Source of the DNA: Triatoma infestans | Taxonomy: Eukaryota > Arthropoda > Insecta > Hemiptera > Reduviidae | Length of the DNA: 64,000 bases | NCBI GenBank assembly: GCA_011037195.1 | Contig: JAAEAF010006023.1 | Coordinates: forward strand, 1-64,000 | Direction of reading: 5' to 3' | Shown: in pieces, positions 50,900 through 61,199 of the stretch | Layout of the letters: each line of letters opens with the position of its first letter | Position numbering within the stretch: position 1 is the first letter of the stretch | Made by a program: the position numbers and the translations under genes | The notes under the pieces: model-generated | Told to the model about the DNA's origin: nothing | Database searches by the model: none | Seen by the model: only the letters and a program-made list of their open reading frames with translations

Positions 50900-51660
50900 A
50901 GTATATAAAGGCAAGCAAGAACACATGGGGTGGCAGTAAATGAGAAAAGACGAAGTACCTTACAACGGATACGAGAGTGTATAACTCAGGCATTTCAGGT
51001 CAACGATTACAACTATGAAAGGGTTCGCGTTTTTAAATACCTGGGGGATCGGTGATAACGGCGGATAATGATGTAAAACAGGTGGTAAACCAGAGGCTCA
51101 TGTCCGCCAATAAATGCTACGATGGGCTCCTGAGGTACATGAAAAGCCTGGTAATTTATCCAGGACCACAAAAATGTACCCTATACAAAGTGCTAATACG
51201 CCCTGTTCTGACGTATGGAGCTGTGAAGCATGGACCATGACCAAAGCGACAGAGCAAAAGCTACTACGTCTTTGAAAGAAGGATTTTAAGAAAGATATTT
51301 GGTCCAGTCAAGGAAAATGAACAATGGAGGATACGTCACAACGAGAGGAATTGGCAAGGTTGTATTCGGAAGTGGATGTTGTCAAATATATCCACTTGGC
51401 CAAGACTGCTATGGGCAGGCCACGTTGTTAGGATGGTAGAAACTGCCATCCCCCCCGAAGAGTGCTGTTCGGTGAACCGGGAGGGAAAAGAAAACGTTGG
51501 TAGGCCGAAAATAAGATGTCTGGATCAGGTCGCGAATGATGCAAGACAGCTGAACGTCCGGAATTGGTGGATCGCGGCTAAGGATAGAGAATCATGGCGT
51601 AGGATTCTTGAGCAGGCCAGGACCCAGTAATGGGCTGCAGCGCCAAGGAGTGGTAGTAGT
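50900..51660 (+). pseudogene. RTE-like LINE, RT thumb to 3' end
   Basis: Plus-strand fragments in several frames: NDYNYERVRVFKYLG (51000-51045), VKQVVNQRLMSANKCYDGLL, RYMKS and CTLYKVLIRPVLTYGA (51052-51240), ERRILRKIFGPVKENEQWR (~51270-51330), and RLLWAGHVVRMVETA and VGRPKIRCLDQVANDARQLN (51376-51630). They match the RT palm-end, thumb and tail order seen at 48055-48850. The 3' end has GGCTGCAGCGCCAAGGAG and a (TAG)n tail at 51651-51663. A TSD is not clear. Frameshifts throughout. Confidence 0.75.
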
Positions 51661-51689
51661 AGTAATATATATTTAATAGCGGTGGGGCG

Positions 51690-53345
51690 GCTGGTCTCAG
51701 CTCTGTACTACTCCCAAGGTGGGGGTACAGAACTGATGAATGCATTGCTAACAAAATTAGAGTCACTTTTAAAAGATATAACTGCAATTAGACGCGATGT
51801 GAGTAACTCTCGAACTGAGAATAAAGAGATACAAAAATCCCTTTCCAATAATACTAAAGAACTGAAAAATTCCCTGTTATAAAAATTAATAATATCCCAA
51901 AGACTGAAAATGAAACGCTAACTAATATTATGGAAAGTTATCTTCTATTATTGGCTGATTTTCTACAAATAAAATTGATCATTTATCCCCCCCCCCCCCC
52001 AAAATCTGATGTGAAACACTCACACAACTTTCTCTTACTCCAGTACTCAAAATTATAATTGACAAATTTTATAGTTAGTGTACCAAATTTAATGAAATTC
52101 GTCGAAAAGTGAAAACACTGTCCAGTAAAACTGTCCGGTTTACTAATTTCCTTGAAACTCGGAATTTGGGTCATATATATTAATTTCTAGTTATTTCAAT
52201 TTGGATGACAGAATTGTATAATCAACTGTGATAGCATTTTAAAGAAAAACATAACCCCCCTCCCCCAAAAGTCCCCTTAAATGAATTTATCAGGGGAAAA
52301 GTTTCAAATAAAAGTTGTAGCTCTTTATATGTATAGTTAACAACGCTGGTTTAAAGAAAATCGTTGGAGCCATTTTCGAGAAAATACCAGAAAACTGAAA
52401 ATTATATTTCAGTAAAAACGCACTTCCGGTTATCTATTTTTTTTCAAACTCGGAATTTCAACAACATATTTAATTCTAATTAACATTATTTAGATGACAG
52501 AATTGTCTAATATACTGAAACAGCAGTTAAGATGAAAACCTAACCCCACCCCTCCCCCAGAAGTGCCCTTAAATGAATTTTCCTGGAGAAATGTTTCAAA
52601 TAAAAGTTGTAGCTCTTTGTATGTGTAGTTGATATAACAAGTTTAAAGAAAATCTTCGGAGCCATTTTTGAGAAAATTGCAAAAACGTAAAAAAAACAAC
52701 TAGTAAAGTGGTACTTCCGGTTGAGGAATATTGACACATAACGCACCGTCAGATCCCATGGTGATACCTAAACGTAATATCAAGTTTGAACTTTCTACGA
52801 TTTTTCGTTTTTGAGCTATGCTGTTCACATACATACCCCACACAGACCACACACACACACATACACACACACAGACCATTCGCTAAAAACCACTTTTTTG
52901 GACTCAGGGGACCTCAAAACGGATATTTCCGGTGAAAACTCGATATCGAAAATTTGACACGATTACAATACTTCCTCTTACTAGGAGTAAGAGAAAGTAA
53001 AAATTAAATCTGGTATTGGATCAATGATCAATGCGAATTTTATTAGCAGTTTGGACAAAATAGAATTTTTACGACTACAAAAAAAGCAGAAAGGTGATGG
53101 TGTTTTCAAATGAGATTAACAATACTATCGAGAAAAAAACTATTTTACATTAATGATTATATGTCTCCTTTTAACTTCAGACTATATGGAAAAGCTAAAA
53201 AAGTTAAAATTAAAAAGGATTATTTCAATTTCTATGGTTTCGAAATGGAAATGTTCGCATAAGAAAAGATCTTCATTCTCAAATAGTGTTTTTAAAATCA
53301 CTGGAACACCTTCTCCAGTTCGACGAAATAAAACCTGATCATCAA
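51690..53345 (+). pseudogene. LINE ORF1-like gene (coiled coil + FP-like), split by repeat A
   Basis: The left part, 51735-51985, encodes a heptad-rich segment: MNALLTKLESLLKDITAIRR, DVSNSRTENKEIQKSLSNNT and, after a one-base shift, TLTNIMESYLLLLADFLQIK, consistent with an ORF1 coiled coil. Repeat A (52003-52999) interrupts it. The right part, 53005-53345, continues SMINANFISSLDKIEFLRLQ, then NDYMSPFNFRLYGKAKKVKI, DYFNFYGFEMEMF and IVFLKSLEHLLQFDE. That succession resembles the FP-type (baculovirus FP-like) domain found in ORF1 of several insect LINEs. Assignment to LINE J is an inference from proximity. It contains stops. Confidence 0.45.
52003..52999 (+). repeat. Repeat family A, full-length reference-quality copy
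   Basis: It runs from CTGATGTGAAACACTCACAC, ACTTTCTCTTACTCCAGTAC to CTTCCTCTTACTAGGAGTAA, GAGAAAGTAAAAATT (997 bp). The start of successive sub-repeats (CCGGTTTACTAATTTCC at ~52136; CTTCCGGTTATCTA at 52426; CTTCCGGTTGAGGAAT at ~52714) gives a spacing of about 290 bp. A poly(C) run at 51988-52000 precedes it. It is inserted in the ORF1-like gene. Confidence 0.9.
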
Positions 53346-53619
53346 ACTACAAGAAAAGAGGAAGACACCATTACTTAATTTACTTCCTCCCCTGGTGTTG
53401 CGAAAATTCTAACGAAGAGAAAAGCCAAAACACTATCTAGCACACCAATTACCGACTTTTTTTCGTACCCGCACCAGTTCTTCAAGTTGTTTTGAAGACA
53501 TTTAATAATAATTATATGAATGCTCCATTGGAAGATCAGCCTCAACAAGTAATGAATGATAGTAATAATTTGAAGGTTATGAGTGGTCATAAATACAGCA
53601 AGACGCCTATCTTATTGTA
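53346..53619. other. No recognised gene
   Basis: It may be more of the ORF1 region or its flank (frames with KRKAKTLSSTPITDFFSYPH). No reliable assignment. Confidence 0.3.
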
Positions 53620-53887
53620 ATGGCATCCAGCAGAGACAAGAGAGCCTCTCTTCTCTCTGCTGGATGCCATTACTAATGGAGTTGTTGAGGAGAGAAATTA
53701 GGTTTGATTGAATGAACTATATATGAAGACACTGTTATAATGTAGCTATAAGTTTACACTAACTGCACTGGACTTTATAATGAAACTGATAGAATAAAAG
53801 GTTGGAGTAGAGATTATGACACGATGCGATGTATGGTTGAATCTGAAAGATATCTTCTAGATAGATTCTCACTGGCTTATGTATTGG

Positions 53888-54825
53888 TATCGTTTTATGG
53901 ATACCGCAAGTCGAAGTGAGGAGTAAGTGTTGTTAGTTAGAGAGATTAGAGAAGTGGTATTCGAAATACGAACTACCGATTTATGAAAATAAACTATATT
54001 TTAACAAATAATTTAAAGTGTATTGAAATAGAAAAGCTAAGATGCACAATTGTAAATGAATATAAGAATTATGAAATGAATATAAATTATTAAAGAAGTA
54101 GTGTTAAAACCTTAACTAGGGAAGCGGATGTGAACTTCTTTCGTACTGGCACATAACTGATTGATAACTCGAACTTAACTGCTGTATAACTCGCACTTAA
54201 CTGATGGATAACTCGCACTTGACTGATGGATGACTCGCACTTAACTGATCTATAACTTGTACTTAACTGATGGACTGACTCGCACTTGACTGATTGATGA
54301 CTCGCACTTAACTGATGGATGACTCGCACTTAACTGATCGATAATTCGCACTTAACTGATGGGGAACTCCAGTGGGGCGACGTTTATATTTGTATCACTC
54401 ACACATCGGCTGATGTGTAAGTACGTCCCACACTAAGACATCTCTCGTAGTATATTGACCCAAGGGGAGGTCGGTAGTTAACAAAGGCTGTTTTGGCCGG
54501 GGTGGCGACGCTTTGTTAACAGATGGTGGCCAGGTGGCCTCTTGAGTGTACATTGACCCTTGTATGAAGGAAATACAAAAAGGGTTTTGCGGCGGTTCTC
54601 TTGACTGTATATTGACCCCTGTTTGAAAGGGTTTTGCCGCGGTTCTTGACCTGCAGATAGCGGCTGGCTGGATCCTTTTCCAAATTCCAACCACTAGTTA
54701 TAATTTTTAGATTTATTTAAAAATTATATCTTCTTCTTCTTCTTGCCATTACATCACATCATCGATGTGTGATGGCGCTTCTGATCTGGAACTCATGTGA
54801 ACTTCTTTCTTCTTCTTGCCATCAC
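53888..54825. mobile_element. Unknown insert in LTR-F, with minisatellite
   Basis: ~940 bp between the two halves of the LTR, with CTTATGTA/CTTATATA at the joints. It contains a tandem array (54140-54365), a pair of TGTATATTGACCCYTGT...GGGTTTTGC repeats (~54545-54590 and ~54605-54650) and two TTCTTCTTCTTGCCATYACA segments near 54730 and 54805. On the minus strand those give (GAA)n runs like the RTE tails. There is no coding evidence. Confidence 0.4.
54140..54365. repeat. Minisatellite, ~22-bp unit
   Basis: About ten tandem copies of a unit close to ACTCGCACTTAACTGATGGA plus two bases, with variation (GAACTTAACTGCTGTATA; CTTGTACTTAACTGATGG). The open frame on the minus strand here is a consequence of the repeat, since 22 bp is not a multiple of three. 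Confidence 0.8.
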
Positions 54826-54932
54826 ATCACACTTATATACACAGGTTCTCCCACTCTAGCCTGCCTAAGTCAGAGAGTAGTCTCTCTTAACCAGAGAGAG
54901 CCTCTCTTCTCTCTGCTGGATGCCATTACATC

Positions 54933-55204
54933 ATGGATAGATTTAAAAGACAGATGTTAACTGATTTAAAAAATAATCTATTTAACCCTGATTTACAAAG
55001 AATTAATAGATCGACCTTTAGAACTGTGTCAAAAATTATTGGCAAAAATGATAGTTCAGACTCTTATCTAATGTTCAATACTTCCTTCTATATTATCAGA
55101 TTAATTAGTCAAATTAGAATGGCCTCTGATGATAAGTGCATACTGTACATTAAAGGTGAACGATTAATTGTTTTTTTGAAAATTGAAATTAAATTATTCA
55201 AAAA
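54933..55204 (+). pseudogene. LINE J, small ORF2 C-terminal fragment
   Basis: Plus-strand frame 54933-55232. DRFKRQMLTDLKNNLFNPDL, QRINRSTFRTVSKIIGKN and RLISQIRMASDDKCILYIKG correspond to the region just before the zinc knuckle in the other J copies (compare LKILAQIRLASKKFPVLYLN at 48900). It is only ~90 codons and is cut by repeat A at 55205, so the knuckle is missing. The left edge coincides with the end of the LTR-F half (GCCATTACATCATGG). Confidence 0.55.
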
Positions 55205-55860
55205 AAAAAGTTGTAACTCTTTATATGTGTAGTTCACATTCCTAGTTTAAAGAAAATCGTTGGAGCCATTTTCGAGTAATTCCCCCCCCTCAAAAAAAAA
55301 AAAAAATATTTCAGTTTAAAAAAGCACTTCCGGTCATTCGATTTTTTTTGGAAACTTGGAATTTCCACAACACATTTAATTCTAATTAATATTATTTAGA
55401 TGAAAGAATTGTATCATAAACTGAAACAATACTTTAGAGGAAAACATATGCCGATCCCTCCCGCAAAAGTACCCTTAAATGAATTTTCCTAGAGAAGTGT
55501 TTTAAATAAAAGTTGTAGCGCATTGTACGTTTAGTTGATATGTCAAGTTTGAAGAAAATCGTTGCAGCCATTTTTGAGAAAATCGCAAAAATATGTAATA
55601 AAACCAACTAGTAAAGTGGTACTTCCGGTTGAGGGATTTTGACAGATGACCTACTGTCAGGTCCCATAGTTATACCTAAGCGGAATATCAAGTTTGAACT
55701 TCCTACGATTTTTCGTTTTTGAGCTATGCAGTTCATATATCGTACACACAGACTTTTGGACTCAGGGGACCTCAAAACAGATATTTCCGGTCAAAACTCG
55801 CTATCAAAAATTTGTCACGATTACAATACTTCCTCTTACTACGAGTAAGAGAAAGTAAAA
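55205..55860 (+). repeat. Repeat family A, two sub-repeats and right end
   Basis: AAAGTTGTAACTCTTTATAT begins mid-unit and the copy ends CTTCCTCTTACTACGAGTAA, GAGAAAGTAAAAATG. The head is missing. Confidence 0.8.
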
Positions 55861-56395
55861 ATGTGAACTACAACTTTTATTTGAAATATTTTTCAGATTG
55901 AAGTCATTTAAAAGGTGGCTTTTGGATGAGGAGTAGGATTGTGTTTTCCACTAAATTGCTATCTTAGTTGATTATACAATTCTACCATCTAAACAAAATG
56001 TAATTAGAAATGAATAGGTTGTCCAAATTCCGAGTTACAAGAAAATTAGTAAACTAGAAGTGCGATTTTACTGAACAGTTTTTTTTTTTTTTCAGTTTCA
56101 CAATTTTTCACTATAAAACACTCACGAATTTTATTAAATTTGGTTATACTAACTATAAAATTTAATAAAATCGATTCTTTTAATCTTGGACTCTATCAAT
56201 TTTATTTGCAACATCTTTGCGGAAAAAACATTTCGAGTGTTTTGGGCGGGAGTTGCATTTTGTTTGGTTTCTCACATTTGGAAAAAAAAAAAATACAATT
56301 CGTTATAAATTTTATAAAAGTGTTTAATAAAAATTGTGAATGTGGAAGTGCCGTGAATTGTTGCATGTGTGACGTGTGATTGTGTCACATCAGAC
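55861..56395 (-). repeat. Repeat family A, reverse partial copy, tail-to-tail with previous
   Basis: GTGAACTACAACTTTTATTT, GATTATACAATTCTACCATC, AACTAGAAGTGCGATTTTAC and GTGTGATTGTGTCACATCAG are A motifs in reverse order, ending in the family head. The left end cap is missing. Confidence 0.65.
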
Positions 56396-56700
56396 TGATT
56401 AATATTATATTACTATTATTTTGGAATTGAGGTTAGAATTCATGGAGCCAGATTGCAATGACATTTAATTTGAAATGTGTATGACTTTTTAGCGTAGCCG
56501 TAGGAGCGGCGCGGGGCAGTCAGTTTCAGTAACACGCTCTTTGTTGCCCGCACCCGGCCGTCGACTGGATTTTCTTATTATGTTTGCTAAAGTTTTCTTG
56601 TGAAAACTTATGAGTATAAGGAAAGTGTGTGAAAATTAAATTATCCGTTTAACAGTCTCAAAGTTCTTTACAAACAAATTTGTAAGTTTTCGTACGTACG

Positions 56701-56737
<37 letters not shown>

Positions 56738-56989
56738 TTCAAATCCATGAGCAGAAGTCTACATCAAACAAGCCAGTGCCACAAATTTAATATATACCAC
56801 TCAACATTTTCCCGCTTGGAAAACCGAAACAAATTTCAATTAAACAAAACAAAAAAAAAACAAAATAAAACTATTTTTTTATTTAAAAATAATTATTTAT
56901 CAAACTGAGTAAAGTATCCTATTTTTCAAAAAAAAAAAAAAAAAAAAAAAAGATTCGAGTAAAAGTGACAAATTTCTATTTATGCAGCC
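56396..56989. other. No gene; GC-rich patch, TA microsatellite, poly(A)
   Basis: 56500-56570 is a GC-rich patch (GCCGTAGGAGCGGCGCGGGG; GTTGCCCGCACCCGGCCGTC) unlike its surroundings. It could be an element's 5' UTR or promoter, but no frame follows. (TA)n lies at 56705-56733 and an A25 tract near 56930. Confidence 0.35.
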
Positions 56990-57690
56990 CGATATATATG
57001 GGGCTAAAGCAGGAAGCATTCATAGAGAGACCTCTTGGCAAATATTCCACAATATTCCAGGTTGAAATCTTCGCAATTAAGTTTTGTGCTGAGAGAAAAC
57101 TGAAAATAGCCCCTAATGATAGGGAGATCCAATCAGGCTGCACTGAGCGCCCTTGCTGCCTTCAAAAACCACCTCATATCTGGTCATGGAATGTAAAAAA
57201 GACAATTGGGGAATTAGAAATAATGAAACAGCCGACCAACTGGCCAGCAGTGGGGACAAAAACCCCGTTCTGTGGTCCAAAAATCGTTCCTAAGGATTGC
57301 CAGAGGGATAGTACGTGCATCTCTTAGAGAATGGCTCCGGAGGAAGCACAACATAATCTGGAAATCAAGTCTAGGAAATCAAACACAGCAAGATGATTAT
57401 GCCTAAACTATGTATACATAGTATCAAAGAATGCCAGGCCTATCCCATGTGGCATTGTAAATTCAAGGAACACTTGAACAATGTGGGAGATAATTCATTA
57501 GGATTTCATTAGGAGGAGATTTTCATTAGGAAACAGCCTCCACACCTGCTGCTGTGGGATCTTTGGCACACTGAGATGATAGCGCAAAATGAACTGGTTG
57601 GATAAGCCCTCAAACATCTACTAGACCTACTGCTTTTACTGGCTGCACTGTCTTTTGATAATTGCTCACTCCACGTTCAGTCTAATTTAA
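56990..57690 (+). pseudogene. LINE N RNase H fragment
   Basis: The plus-strand frame 56965-57327 includes ERPLGKYSTIFQVEIFAIKF and CAE, matching the RNase H stretch that precedes the second catalytic acid. In another frame QAALSALAAFKNHL (57131-57175) is the usual SD-x-QAALxAL block, and RNNETADQLASSGDKNPV (57208-57262) is the GxxxNExAD block. After several stops, LREWLRRKHN and later C-terminal text fade out. Not functional. The clade (I/jockey) is inferred from the RNase H domain. Confidence 0.6.
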
Positions 57691-58950
57691 TCAGCAAGAA
57701 TCGCATGTTTAAAGAGAATCGTTGCAACCATTTTTGAGAAAGTTCCTCCAAAAAAATCAAAAACCGATTCTGTGAAATCACACTTCCGGTAAACCGATTT
57801 TCTTCAAACTTGGAATTTTATCAATGCTTCTAATGTGTATTAGATTAGATTAGATTAGTTTGGGGAGGGCCACGCCTCATTCCACTGCAACCTACATTAG
57901 GAGGTCTATTGTGGATCCCCTGGGTTAATAGCACATCTTTCAGCTTCGCCCTCTTAATCAGGCCTAGCAAAGCTGAAAGTGGCTCCGTCATGAAGCTCGT
58001 GGCTTCGGGATTATTAGTCTCCCGGTTGAAGAAACCTGTTCTTGCCAGTCCGGCACACTCACAAAGGATGTACATCGGGGTTTCCTACTCGGTCCTGCAG
58101 AAACGACATTGCGTTGTCTGCAAATAATAAATGGTGCATGTGACTTATTCAGCCTACAGTGCCCTGTGTAGGACCCACTATTAGCCTTATGTCCCTTCGG
58201 CTATGGCTCAGTAGGTCCTTGGTAAATTTAGGTAAATGTCTCTTAATGAAGAGTTTTGCCTGCCTCGGCCCTGGCATACTTTCCCACCATCGCAGACGCT
58301 GGTCTTCCTATCCATTTCTTGATAGAAGCGTGAATGAGGCTCCTCGGCAGCCCGCAGAAGGGCTCCGGAGCCTATAAAGGTATCCTTCGAGCCCTCCCGC
58401 GCCCTCCGGGGGCCAAGGAACCCCGCATGGCCAGGCATCCAGGCGAGTGTCAGCTTATTCCGAACACACACCTCGGTTAGGGCAGATAGGCAGTCCCATA
58501 CCAGTCTTGAGACTATTTGGTGTGAGGAAAGTGCCTTCAGGGCTGCCTGACTATCGGAGTATAATGGCCACTCTTCTGCCCACTATAACCCTTGCCTTAT
58601 AATCTCCTTAGCGCAGAGTTGTAACGCCACAACTTCGGCAGGAAAGACCGTAGCGTGCTTCCCTAGGCTGGCCTTAATCTTTCTAATGTGTATTAATATT
58701 ATACACATGGTAGAACCTACATTGTAGGAAGTGGTACTTTAATGGAAAGCATAACACTGCTGTTCTCTTAAAAGTCCCAAAAAATATCAATGATTCAATA
58801 TTTTGGGGAAAAGTTTCAAGTAAAAGACTATTCGCTAAAAACACTTTTTCATATTCAAGTGGCCCCCTAAAACATCTATTCCGGTGGAAACTCAATTTCG
58901 AAAAATCTGTCACTATCGTAATAATTTCTCTTACTAGGAAGAAGTAAGAG
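57691..58950 (+). repeat. Repeat H, split by LINE L2
   Basis: GAGAATCGTTGCAACCATTT, CCGGTAAACCGATTTTCTTC, AATTTTATCAATGCTTCTAA, then GTGTATTA at 57842. It resumes at 58681 with TTCTAATGTGTATTAATATT, ATGGTAGAACCTACATTGTA, GCATAACACTGCTGTTCTCT and AATTTCTCTTACTAGGAAGA. Confidence 0.7.
57843..58680 (-). pseudogene. LINE L2 (I-like) RNase H to 3' end, 15-bp TSD
   Basis: A minus-strand 838-bp insertion. From the right: KASLGKHATVFPAEVVALQL, PLYSDSQAALKALSSHQI (the RNase H SDSQAALKAL block), NKLTLAWMPGHAGFLG (GHAG block; the following NExAD is lost), the zinc-knuckle half CRFC and, in ORF 57845-58075, YILCECAGLARTGFFN. The 3' tail is (TAATC)n, seen as TTAGATTAGATTAGATTA at 57841-57858. The 15-bp TSD TTCTAATGTGTATTA lies at 57828-57842 and 58681-58695. 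It is 5'-truncated with several stops. Confidence 0.85.
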
Positions 58951-59769
58951 AGAGTAAAAAATATGAAAGGGTGCCAATACTGAGAATCTAATTTAATTCT
59001 TCAAATTAACATTGCCTCTCTCTATAACCTGCTCTGTTGGTATAACCTCAAATCTGTTTTTTCTAAGATTTGTTTTGATCTTGTTTTTACGTATCGCCAC
59101 TAGATGTCAGGCTAGTTAGAGTTGTATATGTTATTTTATTACGCAGTGTAAAAAAAACTGGTTTGAAACAGTCATTCGACTTTCTCTGACTTCAATTAAT
59201 AGATTTGGGGGGGGCGCATCGACAGCTTTAGTCATTAGCGCCCCATATTCATTATATATCTTTCCAATCTGTGGCCACACGAGCTGGGATGACACTAGTA
59301 CATTATTTGGCAGCCACACACAATACTTTGCCTAGCAAAGTAGGGAGGAGCCGTAAGGAGGCTATTGAATAAACTAACTGAGAGGTGCAGTATTTTTAAC
59401 ATATGTTCCTGCACCTTCTATAATACGCTAATCTTAAATTAAACTAAACCTAGGGGGTGGGTTGAAATACTTTTATAAATTTACTTTCAACCCCAAGACA
59501 AAAGATAAAATACTAATATAACTATTTATTTCCGCATTCTCGCTAATAAATACATTCTTGCCAGTAAATACATTCACACTATAAAACCGTTCACGCTAAT
59601 AAATACATTCTCGCTAATAATTTTAATTAAATCAAAATAATTCCTAAATATTACAATGTTTAAATTGGTTAATTAGGCTAGCCATAAGAAAAGGGTCTGA
59701 AGAGGTCTGTAGCGGCAGTTAAAATTTAACCCAACTGACAGGACCCCCAAATATCGACTAAAATAAGTT
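58951..59769. other. No gene; short tandem ATAAATACATTC repeat
   Basis: A weak A/B-head-like stretch (AACTGGTTTGAAACAGTCAT, CGACTTTCTCTGACTTCAAT) lies at 59155-59205, with GGGGGGGGC at 59206-59214. About 59535-59620 has 4-5 imperfect copies of CATTCTCGCTAATAAATA. Nothing coding is recognised. Confidence 0.45.
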
Positions 59770-61160
59770 TTTTACTTTCTCTAACTTCCTAGAATTATGA
59801 ACGTGATCCGACAAATTTTCGAAATTAGGTTCTCACCCAGAATATCTCAAAATCGTAATATCGCAAGAACTTGGCATTCCATTTAGATACTACCACCGCA
59901 TCTGATAAAAAGGTTTCGGGTAATATCCATCAACCGAAAGTAATAATTTTCTGAATAGTTTTATTCAGTATTTTGCAATTATCACGAAAACGGCTCCGAT
60001 AATTTTCTGTAAACTGTATATACTACGTAAAGACCAAAACTGTATATACTACGTTCAAATAACCAGGCTGATTTGATGGCCATTTTAAAATCTTTAGAAT
60101 GGTTACAGAGTGTACAAAGGGATTCTCTGTGCAGAACATTGCAGCTTTACACAGATAGTTTGATCTCCATCCACATAATAAACAACAGGAAAATTCACTA
60201 TCCATTGGCAGAAAAAAATCAGAAGGAAATTATCATGTACGATTAGAGAATGTACATGTTATTTTGTGTATTTTTGAAAGTTATCATGTATGATTGGATG
60301 GACTAATGGAATCAAGTGGACTAAAGCGCATATCAGCACTTTAGGAAACGAGAGAGCTGATCGTTTAACGAAGCAAGCTTCAAAGGAGGAAAGCCTGGAG
60401 TTGTGTTATAAGTATGTACTACCCAAAATCGTATGTAAAGTCTGCAGCAAGACAGGAAACATTGCGAAAATGGGAAGAAGTATGGACTCATTCAAAGAAA
60501 GCACAACACACCAGACAGTTCTTTCCATCTATATACGACAGACAGCATCATAAACGAATTGACTTAGACAGCTACCAACTGACAATGTTTCTTACTGGCC
60601 ATGGAAAATTATAAGATTTATTTACATAGATTTAAAATAGTCAGTTCGCCATCATGTCAATGTGACAAAATAAGTGATCAAACACCAGACTATCTATTCT
60701 TTGACTGCACCCACCTGGACAACCTAAAACTGGTTTTATTAAGAGAGCCTATTCTGACTGGACACAGTTGGCCACCAAATAAAACCGATCTGACTGGACA
60801 TACTGTACCCACATTTCTTCAATTTCATTAACAAAATCAATTACAATCAAATAGTAAACCTAGTTTCAAAACTGTAAATAACCATGTAAATATCCACTAT
60901 TTTGTTGAAACCAACAATTAATTGTATATCTTATCTACATTTTTATTTATTTTCTTTTCTTTTTTGTGTTTATCTATCTTACTTCCTTATGAAACATGTA
61001 ATATTTTAAATGGAGCATGTTCAAAATATAATAAACTCCCTCCTAATAGGGCTACTATTGGGAGGGGAAAACTACGTAAAGTCATACATATCACTCGTAC
61101 ATACCTATCACTTTTATTTGAAATATTTTTCGTGGGACTATAGCATTATGCTTTCCTTTA
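59770..61160 (-). repeat. Repeat H, reverse copy split by LINE O
   Basis: TTTACTTTCTCTAACTTCCT, ATCCGACAAATTTTCGAAAT, TCAACCGAAAGTAATAATTT and ACGGCTCCGATAATTTTCTG run to ACTACGTAAAG at 60032. It resumes at 61071 with ACTACGTAAAGTCATACATA, CCTATCACTTTTATTTGAAA, TATTTTTCGTGGGACTATAG. Confidence 0.65.
60033..61070 (+). pseudogene. LINE O RNase H + C-terminus, with TSD
   Basis: A plus-strand insertion. First, in shifting frames, NQADLMAILKSLEWLQSVQR, LQLYTDSLISIHIINNRKIH (RNase H: D-S as in SDSQ) and IKWTKAHISTLGNERADRLT (60300-60370, the xWxxAHxxxxGNExAD block). Then HKRIDLDSYQLTMFLTGHG and KIVSSPSCQCDKISDQTPD, YLFFDCTHLDNLKLVLLREP (a CxC...FxxC/H knuckle) to a stop at 60829-60831. A 3' hairpin CCCTCCTAATAG/CTATTGGGAGGG lies at 61040-61068. 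The TSD ACTACGTAAAG lies at 60022-60032 and 61071-61081. The reading frame is broken about three times. Confidence 0.75.
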
Positions 61161-61199
61161 ATATACTTTATTAATTTTTAAAAAAATGTTACAAATTAA

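Larger units (their letters stand above)
53620..54932 (-). mobile_element. LTR-F, minus strand, split by ~940-bp insert
   Basis: 53690-53887 carries the LTR's 3' half (complement AACTCCATTA ... GCCAGTGAG) up to GGCTTATGTA. 54826-54932 carries the other half, from CTTATATACACAGGTTCTCC to GCTGGATGCCATTACA. Together they make one LTR of the 19704/33690 type interrupted at its TATA box. At 53638-53690 the LTR start GTAATGGCATCCAGCAGAG appears in both orientations around a short AG-rich centre, next to the LTR end. Confidence 0.6.

Noticed and set aside
54090..54329. 79-codon repetitive frame on the minus strand
   Set aside because: It lies over the 22-bp minisatellite; the unit is not a multiple of three, so no repeated peptide is maintained.
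54140..54365. CRISPR-like array of short repeats
   Set aside because: Repeats are contiguous and variable with no spacers, and the context is a eukaryotic transposon landscape.
57909..58377. Plus-strand frames opposite LINE L2
   Set aside because: Shadows of the minus-strand RNase H and knuckle segments.
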